Below, one piece after another: positions 1 through 4,693 of a DNA stretch of 5,956 nt. Source of the DNA: Elusimicrobiota bacterium (GTDB lineage: Bacteria > Elusimicrobiota > Elusimicrobia > UBA1565 > UBA9628). The notes beneath the pieces are model-generated. The model was given only the letters and a program-made list of their open reading frames with translations. It was not told where the DNA came from and made no database searches. A program made the translations under genes and the position numbers. How positions within the stretch are numbered: position 1 is the first letter of the stretch; each line of letters begins with the position of its first letter. Where the stretch lies: the NCBI GenBank assembly GCA_028869495.1, contig JAGWRY010000229.1:1-5956 (forward strand), read 5' to 3'.

Positions 1-74
1 GGCGGGCGCGGCGCCGGGGCCGCGCAGGCGCAGGCCAGGGCCAGAAGGAGGAGCGGCGCGGGCCGCCTCCGCAT
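1..74 (-). CDS. Partial exported protein, N-terminal signal peptide only
   Basis: Only the first 24 codons are inside the window; the gene continues past the left edge. Read from the ATG at 74, the product begins MRRRPAPLLLLALACACA and then becomes Ala/Pro-rich. That is a basic n-region, a hydrophobic Leu/Ala core and small residues, as in a Sec signal peptide. The two Cys residues (15 and 17) could belong to a lipobox, but the preceding residues (ALAC, ACAC) fit the lipoprotein consensus poorly, so signal peptidase I cleavage near the Ala-Pro stretch is equally possible. The start is supported by an AGGAG ribosome site overlapping the stop codon of the upstream response regulator gene, with 7 bases between the genes, so translational coupling and co-transcription with the two-component system are likely. 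The mature protein's function cannot be told. Confidence 0.7.
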   Translation of the reverse strand, partial: MRRRPAPLLLLALACACAAPAPRP

Positions 75-78
75 TCCG

Positions 79-83
79 CTCCT
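79..83 (-). promoter_or_regulatory. Ribosome binding site overlapping the upstream stop codon
   Basis: On the minus strand AGGAG lies 4 bases before the ATG at 74 and shares bases with the TAG stop (82-84) of the response regulator gene. It is the main evidence that the short reading frame at the left edge is a real gene coupled to its upstream neighbour. Confidence 0.6.
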
Positions 84-1308
84 AGCGGCGGGCCTTGGCC
101 GGCTTGCGGGCGGCCTTGGGCTTGGCCGCGGGGGCCGCGGCGATCTCAGGGGGCAGGTCGTCGGCGCCGACCAGGGGGCCGGTCGCCATGATCATCGCGC
201 GCTCGACGGCGTGCTCGAGCTCGCGCACGTTGCCGGGCCAGGAGTAGGCTTCGAGAGCCTTCGCGGCGGCGGGGGAGAACTTCGCGGCCGGGGAGCCCGC
301 GCGCACGCGCGCCTTCTTAAGGAAAGCCTCGGCCAGAGGCATCACGTCCTCCACGCGCTCGCGCAGGGGCGGGATCTCGATCGGGAAGACCTTCAGGCGG
401 TAGTACAGGTCGTCGCGGAACTTGCCGTCGGCGACGTGCTTCTTCAGGTCGCGGTTGGTCGCGGCGACGACGCGCGCGGAGACCTTGACCGGGTGGTTGT
501 CGCCGACGCGGCGGATCTCGCCCTCCTGGAGCGCGCGCAGGAGCTTGACCTGCAGGCCCGGCGTCGTCTCCGAGATCTCGTCGAGGAAGAGCGTGCCGCC
601 CGAGGCCTCCTCGAAGAGGCCGCGCTTGTTGCGGTCGGCGCCGGTGAAGGAGCCCTTCACGTGGCCGAAGAGCTCGCTCTCGAGCAGGCCCTCCGGGAGC
701 GCGCCGCAGTTGAGCGCGACGAACGAGCCGTCGCGCCGCGCCGAGTTCTCGTGGATCGCGCGCGCGACGAGCTCCTTGCCGGTGCCCGACTCGCCGGTGA
801 TCAGCACGGTCGCGTCGGTGCCGGCGACCTTCGTGATCAGGTCCAGGACCTTGCGCATCGCGCCGCTCGTGCTGACGATCTTCGAGAAGCCGCGGCCCTC
901 GCGGACCTCGGCGCGCAGGCGGCGGACCTCGCCGACGAGGTCGCGATGCTCGATCGACTTGCGCAGGGACAGCACCAGTTCCTCGGGCTCGACGGGCTTG
1001 GTCAGGTAGTCGAAGGCCCCGGCCTTCATCGCGGCGACCGCGGTGTCGATCGAGCCGTGGCCGGTGATGACGAGCACGCCGGTCTCCGGCTGGCTGGCCT
1101 TGACGGCCGCGATCACCTGCAGGCCGTCGCCGGCGCCGAGGCGCAGGTCGGTGATGACCGCGTCGAAGATCTCCTTCTCGACGCGCGCGACGGCCGCGGG
1201 CGCGGACTTCTCGGCGTCGACGCGGTAGCCGCGGCGCTTGAGCTCCAGCGCGAGCATCGCCGACTGCGAGGAATCGTCCTCGACCAGCAGAATGCGCTTC
1301 TCGTCCAT
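82..1308 (-). CDS. NtrC-family response regulator, sigma-54 activator lacking a DNA-binding domain
   Basis: 408 residues. Residues 1-120 are a receiver domain: acidic pair D11-D12, phospho-acceptor D54 in VITDLRLG, T83 and K104. Residues about 143-372 are the AAA+ sigma-54-interaction domain: Walker A GESGTGKE (172-179), glutamate-switch Asn N200, the sigma-contacting loop as GSFTGA (219-224), Walker B GGTLFLDEI (237-245), arginine-finger candidates in FRDDLYYRL (R298, R304), and the WPGNVREL block from 357. Family members normally end in a Fis-type helix-turn-helix. This one ends about 30 residues after WPGNVREL in a tail AAPAAKPKAARKPAKARR. The gene probably drives ATP-dependent open-complex formation by sigma-54 polymerase after phosphorylation by the adjacent kinase. 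I chose the ATG at 1308 because it begins the receiver (MDEKRILLVEDD), has GAGGGG 6 bases upstream and follows the kinase stop by 2 bases. The same frame stays open further upstream, but that stretch is antisense-frame noise within the kinase gene. Confidence 0.95.
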   Translation of the reverse strand: MDEKRILLVEDDSSQSAMLALELKRRGYRVDAEKSAPAAVARVEKEIFDAVITDLRLGAGDGLQVIAAVKASQPETGVLVITGHGSIDTAVAAMKAGAFDYLTKPVEPEELVLSLRKSIEHRDLVGEVRRLRAEVREGRGFSKIVSTSGAMRKVLDLITKVAGTDATVLITGESGTGKELVARAIHENSARRDGSFVALNCGALPEGLLESELFGHVKGSFTGADRNKRGLFEEASGGTLFLDEISETTPGLQVKLLRALQEGEIRRVGDNHPVKVSARVVAATNRDLKKHVADGKFRDDLYYRLKVFPIEIPPLRERVEDVMPLAEAFLKKARVRAGSPAAKFSPAAAKALEAYSWPGNVRELEHAVERAMIMATGPLVGADDLPPEIAAAPAAKPKAARKPAKARR

Positions 1309-1310
1309 GG

Positions 1311-2405
1311 TCAACCCCTCTGCGCCGTCGGCAGGAGGACCGTGAACGCGGTCCCCTGCCCGCGCGCGCCGTCGAGCTCGATGCGTCCGCCGTGCGCGCG
1401 CACGATGCGGTCGGCGATCGCCAGGCCCAGGCCCGTGCCGTGGCTCTTCGTCGTCTTGAACGGCTGGAACAGGTCGTCGCGGATCGAGGCCGGGATCCCG
1501 GGGCCGTCGTCCTCGACGCGCAGGAACGCGAACCCGTCGCGCAGCCCCGTCGCGACGCGCACCGCGCCGCGGCCCTCGACGGCCTGCGCGGCGTTCAGCG
1601 CGATGTTCCAGGCGACCTGGCGGATCTGGTCGGCGTCGAAGCGGAACGGCGCGAGCGCCGCGTCGAGCGCGAGCTCGAGGCGCAGTCCGGCCGCGCCGTC
1701 GCCGGAGACGATGCGCGCGACGTCGGAGACCAGCGCGTTCAGGTCGGTGCGCTCGAGCCTCAGCGGGCGCGGGCGCGCGTAGGACAGGAAGTTCGTCAGC
1801 GTCTCGTTGAGGCGCCGGCTCTCGTCGCGCAGGATCTTGAGCACCAGCTCGCGGTCCTCGGGGGCCAGCTCGCCGGCCTCGATCTGGCGCGCGGCCATCA
1901 CGATCGAGCCGAGCGGGTTGCGGATCTCGTGCGCGACGACGGCGGCCATCTGCCCGAGCTGGGCGAGCGCCTCGCTCTGCGCGACGCGCTCCTGCAGGCG
2001 CCTCAGCTCGCCGACGTCCATCGCGTTCGACACGTAGCCGACGATCGCGCCGACCTCGTCGCGGACCGCGGTGATCGTCAGGATGACCGGGATCTCGCGT
2101 CCGTCCTTCGCGCGGTTGACGAGCTCGCCGCGCCAGTAGCCGACGCGGGGGTCGAGGATCTGCGACCACATCTCCCGGTAGACGTCCGGCGTCGTGTAGC
2201 GCGAGCGCAGCAGGCGCGGGTTCTGGCCGATCGCCTCCTCGCGCGTCCAGCCGTAGTGGCGGCAGAAGGCCTCGTTGACGTCCAGGATCGTGCCGTCGCG
2301 GTCGCAGTAGAACATCACGTCGTTCGAGCGGCGGAACGCCTGGTACAGCGTCAGGGCGACCTCGTGCTCCGACGGCGGTCGATCCGTCTTCTTGGGAATG
2401 GCCAT
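1311..2405 (-). CDS. PAS-domain sensor histidine kinase (NtrB-like, cytoplasmic)
   Basis: 364 residues with no membrane segment or signal peptide, so it should sense a cytoplasmic cue. A PAS domain covers about residues 22-130 (DGTILDVNEAF, then YWRGELVNRAKDG). The HisKA dimerisation helix carries phospho-acceptor H159 in HEIRNPLG. The HATPase domain has the N box NIALNAAQAV (267-276), G1 DDGPGIP (299-305), F box FQPFKTTK (313-320) and G2 GTGLGLAI (323-330). All catalytic motifs are intact. This layout is that of NtrB/AtoS-type kinases paired with NtrC-family regulators, and the regulator gene begins 2 bases after this stop, so the two form a cognate pair in one transcript. The ligand cannot be inferred. 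The ATG at 2405 has no ribosome binding site; a TATCAT hexamer lies 9 bases upstream, which may mean a near-leaderless message. No in-frame upstream ATG was found in the intergenic region. Confidence 0.95.
   Translation of the reverse strand: MAIPKKTDRPPSEHEVALTLYQAFRRSNDVMFYCDRDGTILDVNEAFCRHYGWTREEAIGQNPRLLRSRYTTPDVYREMWSQILDPRVGYWRGELVNRAKDGREIPVILTITAVRDEVGAIVGYVSNAMDVGELRRLQERVAQSEALAQLGQMAAVVAHEIRNPLGSIVMAARQIEAGELAPEDRELVLKILRDESRRLNETLTNFLSYARPRPLRLERTDLNALVSDVARIVSGDGAAGLRLELALDAALAPFRFDADQIRQVAWNIALNAAQAVEGRGAVRVATGLRDGFAFLRVEDDGPGIPASIRDDLFQPFKTTKSHGTGLGLAIADRIVRAHGGRIELDGARGQGTAFTVLLPTAQRG
1315..1320 (-). promoter_or_regulatory. Ribosome binding site deciding the response regulator start
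   Basis: GAGGGG on the minus strand lies 6 bases before the ATG at 1308 and just inside the 3' end of the kinase gene. It supports an internal, coupled start for the regulator rather than the much longer open frame that continues upstream. Confidence 0.6.
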
Positions 2406-2461
2406 AACGTTGCTATGATATTTGCGCCGAAACCACCATCCGGCGCGGACGCCGACATTGT

Positions 2462-2477
2462 AGCGTTTCGCGTTCCG
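2462..2477 (-). promoter_or_regulatory. Possible sigma-54 (-24/-12) promoter for the kinase operon
   Basis: Read on the minus strand, 2477 to 2462 is CGGAACGCGAAACGCT. Against the -24/-12 consensus TGGCACG-N4-TTGCW it keeps GG and GC at the required 10-base separation, plus ACG after the GG and the final T, but lacks the TT before GC and the C after GG. It would start transcription near 2449, about 45 bases before the kinase ATG. It overlaps a TACAAT box, so the match may be chance in GC-rich DNA. Confidence 0.25.
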
Positions 2478-2481
2478 GGAG
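2477..2481 (+). promoter_or_regulatory. Ribosome binding site of the sigma-54-like gene
   Basis: GGGAG lies 10 bases before the ATG at 2492. The spacing is slightly long but acceptable, and it supports the chosen start, which also yields a family-like N-terminus (MKQHLGLRVEQRL). Confidence 0.5.
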
Positions 2482-2491
2482 CGCCAACGAC

Positions 2492-3562
2492 ATGAAACAA
2501 CATCTGGGCCTTCGCGTCGAGCAGAGGCTGGCCATCTTGGGCCGCCTGAGGATGGCCGATTGGATCGAGATGCCGGAACGGGAGTTCGCCACCCAGGTCG
2601 AGAAGGTCGAGAAGGACCCGCTGTTCCGCAAGCTCTACTTCGGCGCGCCGGGACTTCCTTCGGCGATCCGCCGCCGGCGCTGGCCCGGGGGGAAGCTCTC
2701 GTCGAGCTTCTACGACGTCGACGAGGGTCGCGTGTCCGGCGGCCAGCGCGTGGACGTCGAGGGCAGCCTCGACGCGCACGAGGACGTCCTGCCGCTGATC
2801 CGCAAGATGGGGCGGCCCGCCTTCGAGCGCTACTTCCTGCTGGCCGAGGAAGCCGTCCCCCTACCCGAGATCGCCAAGCGCACCGGCCTGACCGAGGCGG
2901 AGATCGCGCGCATCCACGACCTCCTGCTCGAGATCGGCGCGCAGGCCGAGTTCGCCGGCGCCCCGAAGGTCGCCGTCGCGGCCCCGGGCTCGACCTGCCT
3001 GGCGCGCCTGACGCTGGAGGGCGGCAAGACCGGCTTCGAGTTCATCGCGCCGTACTGGGCGCGCGGCCTCTACCAGGTCCGCTACGACGACCTCGAGTCC
3101 TGGAAGCACTCCGGCCAGCTCGACGGCGACGAGCGCCGCCGCCTGCGCCATCTCCTCAAGCGCCTGGAGACCCTGAACCTGCGGCAGAGCACGATCTTCC
3201 GGATCCTGGAGTCGCTGAGCCTGATCCAGGCCGACTTCCTGCGCACGCGCCGCAACGAGGACGTGCGGCCGGTCAGCCTGCGCCTGCTCGCGCGGCGGCT
3301 CCAGCTGGCGCCGAGCACCGTCAGCCGCGCGCTCGCGCGCCGGACCGTGCGCCTGCCCTGGGGGCCGGAGGTGCCGATGATCTCCCTGGTGCCGGGACAG
3401 CGCCACGTGCTCAAGGACATCCTCGGGCAGTGGATCGCGGCCTCCCCGGCGCAGACCGACGCCGCGCTTGCGCGGCGCCTGAAGACCGAGCGCGGCATCG
3501 ACGTGTCGCGCCGCACCGTCAACGCCGTGCGCCACGCGCTGCGGGAGAGCGCGCGGGAGTAG
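2492..3562 (+). CDS. rpoN: Divergent, short RNA polymerase sigma-54 factor (RpoN-like)
   Basis: 356 residues; typical RpoN proteins have about 430-490. Residues 1-47 (MKQHLGLRVEQRLAI to VEKDPLFRKL) match the layout of region I, usually MKQxLxLRxxQxL to LExNPLLE, but most of the Gln residues are gone. The acidic region II is absent. Residues about 95-200 occupy the core-binding position and are weakly conserved. Residues 215-258 (helices with LKRLETLNLRQSTIFRILE) and the helix-turn-helix at about 261-290 (STVSRALARRTVRLPWG) align well with the family's WLIKSLExRxxTLxRV to STISRVTxxKYxxTPRG. The following RGxFxLKxFF block is replaced by WGPEVPMISLV. Residues 339-348 (SRRTVNAVRH) correspond to the RpoN box ARRTVAKYRE, keeping RRTV and the second Arg but not Lys-Tyr. 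It should direct polymerase to -24/-12-type promoters, perhaps with altered specificity, and need an AAA+ activator; one is encoded divergently next door. Family assignment is by motif recognition only; it may be a second sigma-54 paralogue rather than the organism's sole RpoN. Confidence 0.75.
   Translation: MKQHLGLRVEQRLAILGRLRMADWIEMPEREFATQVEKVEKDPLFRKLYFGAPGLPSAIRRRRWPGGKLSSSFYDVDEGRVSGGQRVDVEGSLDAHEDVLPLIRKMGRPAFERYFLLAEEAVPLPEIAKRTGLTEAEIARIHDLLLEIGAQAEFAGAPKVAVAAPGSTCLARLTLEGGKTGFEFIAPYWARGLYQVRYDDLESWKHSGQLDGDERRRLRHLLKRLETLNLRQSTIFRILESLSLIQADFLRTRRNEDVRPVSLRLLARRLQLAPSTVSRALARRTVRLPWGPEVPMISLVPGQRHVLKDILGQWIAASPAQTDAALARRLKTERGIDVSRRTVNAVRHALRESARE
3555..3559 (+). promoter_or_regulatory. 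Ribosome binding site deciding a GTG start for the CBS gene
   Basis: GGGAG sits inside the last codons of the sigma-54-like gene, 7 bases before the GTG at 3567. It favours GTG over the ATG at 3600, which would cut off the beginning of the first CBS domain. Confidence 0.6.
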
Positions 3563-3566
3563 CGCG

Positions 3567-3995
3567 GTGCCCGCGCGCGCGGCGTCGGCCCGCGACGTGA
3601 TGCGCCCGGTCGGCTTCGTCCTGCGCGAGGGCGACGACGCCTGGGACGCGGCCAAGCGCCTGTTCGAGAGCGGGCAGACCGGCGCGCCGGTCCTCGACGA
3701 GGGCGGCCGCCTGACCGGCGTCGTCTCGCAGTCCGACGTCGCCGCCTACCTGCGCGAGCTCTCGCGCTCGGCCCCGGACTTCTACGCGGAGCCCGACCGC
3801 GACCCGATCCCGGCGCGCCCGGCCGCGGCCGTCGGCGAGCTGATGTCGCGCGTGCTGGTCCAGGTCCCCGAGGACATGCCGCTGGCCGAGGTCGAGCGCC
3901 ACATGCTGCGCCGCCGCGTCCAGCGCGTGCTCGTCGTGCGCGACGGCGCGCTCCTCGGCGTCATCACCGCGATCGACCTGCTGAACGCGCGCTGA
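3567..3995 (+). CDS. Two-CBS-domain protein
   Basis: 142 residues forming one Bateman module and no other domain. CBS1 spans about residues 8-63 (ARDVMRPVGFVL to GVVSQSDVAAYL) and CBS2 about 88-142 (VGELMSRVLVQV to GVITAIDLLNA). Both end in the G-h-h-(S/T)-x-x-D signature (GVVSQSD 51-57, GVITAID 131-137), whose Ser/Thr and Asp contact the ribose of bound adenine nucleotides in this family. A linker of about 25 residues separates them. Stand-alone CBS pairs usually sense AMP, ADP, ATP or S-adenosylmethionine and act on a partner. The gene starts 4 bases after the sigma-54-like gene and should be co-transcribed, so it may modulate that regulator or its activator; this is inference from position. 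The GTG start is chosen for its GGGAG site and because it precedes the conserved domain start. No membrane segment is present. Confidence 0.9.
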   Translation: MPARAASARDVMRPVGFVLREGDDAWDAAKRLFESGQTGAPVLDEGGRLTGVVSQSDVAAYLRELSRSAPDFYAEPDRDPIPARPAAAVGELMSRVLVQVPEDMPLAEVERHMLRRRVQRVLVVRDGALLGVITAIDLLNAR

Positions 3996-4002
3996 CGCGC
4001 GC
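3987..4002. terminator. Possible small hairpin spanning two convergent stop codons
   Basis: GCGCGC (3987-3992), loop TGAC, GCGCGC (3997-4002) can form a 6-bp all-GC stem that includes the end of the CBS gene and reaches the stop of the opposing gene. There is no T-tract on either side, so an intrinsic terminator is not shown. Runs of alternating GC are common in this DNA, so the hairpin may be chance. Confidence 0.2.
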
Positions 4003-4643
4003 TAGAACAGCTCGCCCTGCGGGTGCGGGACGGCCTCGACCAGGGACGGGTCGTCGGCGCCGCTCTCCACGCGCGCGGAGACGCGGACGCTCTCGAGGAG
4101 CTCGGACGGGTACGGGCGCAGGAGCTCGGCCAGGCGCGCCGGCGGCGCCGCCGGGTCGAGCCATTCGGCCTCCTCGTGCGGAGCCAGCAGGGCCGGCATC
4201 CGGTCGTGGATCCCCGCGACGAGGGAGTTCGGCGCGACGGTCAGGATCGCGAAGCATCCCGGCTCCCAGAGGCCGGCGAAAGCGAAGAGGGCGGCGTCCC
4301 GGCGGCGGAAGAGGCGCGGGGCCTTGTCGGCGCCGCGGCGCGGGCGCTCGAACCAGGCGGTCGCGGGGACCAGCGCCCGGCGGCGGCGGAAGGCCTCGCG
4401 GAAGTACGGCTTGTCGGCGGCGGTCTCGGCGCGGGCGTTGAGCGCGGGCTCGGCTCCCTCGGCCCAGGCGGGCTTCAAGCCGAAGCGGAGCAGGCTCATG
4501 CGCCGGGCCGGCGCGGCGATCACGACGGGCGCGGCGCGCCCGCCCGACAGGTTCCAGCGCGGCTCGGCGCCCGGGGCGGCGGCGGCGCCGAAGCGCTCGG
4601 ACAGCGCCTTCGCGTCCGCGCCCTGCGCGTAGCGGCTGCACAT
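4002..4643 (-). CDS. SRAP/HMCES family abasic-site DNA-protein crosslink protein (YedK-type)
   Basis: 213 residues from the ATG at 4643, close to the usual length. The family crosslinks through its N-terminal Cys to abasic sites in single-stranded DNA, shielding them during replication. All residues known to matter in E. coli YedK have counterparts: C2 (MCSRY, exposed after Met removal), Asn in ALNARAET (N69), Glu in ATAWFERP (E99; usually FYEW) and His in GIHDRMP (H146). The C-terminal ADDPSLVEAV block is also typical. An upstream ATG at 4652 would add Met-Pro-Pro and bury the Cys, so I prefer the ATG at 4643. Neither start has a ribosome site; a TACAAT hexamer ends 7 bases before the preferred ATG, consistent with a leaderless message. 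The gene converges on the CBS gene with 6 bases between stops and diverges from malQ. No SOS operator was recognised. Confidence 0.93.
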   Translation of the reverse strand: MCSRYAQGADAKALSERFGAAAAPGAEPRWNLSGGRAAPVVIAAPARRMSLLRFGLKPAWAEGAEPALNARAETAADKPYFREAFRRRRALVPATAWFERPRRGADKAPRLFRRRDAALFAFAGLWEPGCFAILTVAPNSLVAGIHDRMPALLAPHEEAEWLDPAAPPARLAELLRPYPSELLESVRVSARVESGADDPSLVEAVPHPQGELF

Positions 4644-4693
4644 GGGGGGCATTGTATCCGATGCGCGGGGGGAACTGCTAGAATGCGCACGAC
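4644..4693. promoter_or_regulatory. Short divergent promoter region, SRAP gene and malQ
   Basis: These 50 bases separate two diverging starts. On the minus strand TACAAT (4656 down to 4651) ends 7 bases before the SRAP ATG. On the plus strand TAGAAT (4679-4684) ends 9 bases before the malQ ATG. Each matches TATAAT at five of six (TACAAT) or five of six (TAGAAT) positions. Convincing -35 boxes were not found for either. With normal -10 to start-site spacing the transcripts would begin at, or within about 3 bases of, the start codons. The interval also holds a G-rich run (4666-4672). Confidence 0.45.

Larger units (their letters stand above)
2406..2491. promoter_or_regulatory. Divergent intergenic promoter region between kinase and sigma-54-like gene
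   Basis: These 86 bases are the only gap over 50 bases in the window and are locally AT-richer than their surroundings. On the plus strand TATGAT (2414-2419) resembles a -10 box, with TTGGGA (2392-2397) 16 bases upstream as a weak -35; this would serve the sigma-54-like gene. On the minus strand TACAAT (2462 down to 2457) has TTGGCG 19 bases upstream, and TATCAT (2420 down to 2415) overlaps the plus-strand box; either could serve the kinase operon. Other structure seen: palindrome AACGTT (2406-2411), inverted repeat CGGCG/CGCCG (2441-2445 and 2450-2454), and tandem GCGTTTC/GCGTTCC (2463-2476). Individual promoter calls are weak; the region's role as a shared control region is the firmer statement. 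Confidence 0.5.

Noticed and set aside
211..1782. Long open frame on the plus strand opposite the kinase and regulator genes (523 codons).
   Set aside because: The minus strand holds two proteins with complete catalytic motifs here. The plus-strand product is low-complexity, rich in Arg, Ala, Leu and Asp, with no recognisable domain, as expected antisense to GC-rich genes.
1309..2169. Upstream extension of the response regulator frame as one 695-residue protein.
   Set aside because: The extra 287 residues are Arg/Ala/Pro noise from an off frame of the kinase gene. The receiver domain starts exactly at the ATG at 1308, which has its own ribosome site.
2441..2454. Inverted repeat CGGCG-CGGA-CGCCG in the divergent region as a possible operator.
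   Set aside because: A 5-bp GC arm is expected often by chance in such GC-rich DNA; it is noted within the intergenic feature but not called as a site.
2560..3600. A second plus-strand frame of 346 codons overlapping the sigma-54-like gene.
   Set aside because: Its product is Arg/Pro/Ala repeat-like with no motif, while the overlapping frame shows family-specific helix-turn-helix and RpoN-box blocks.
3985..4003. Direct repeat ACGCGCGCT with a 10-base period at the CBS/SRAP junction.
   Set aside because: Short alternating GC runs recur throughout this DNA, there are only two copies, and most of it is coding sequence or stop codons, so it is likely chance.
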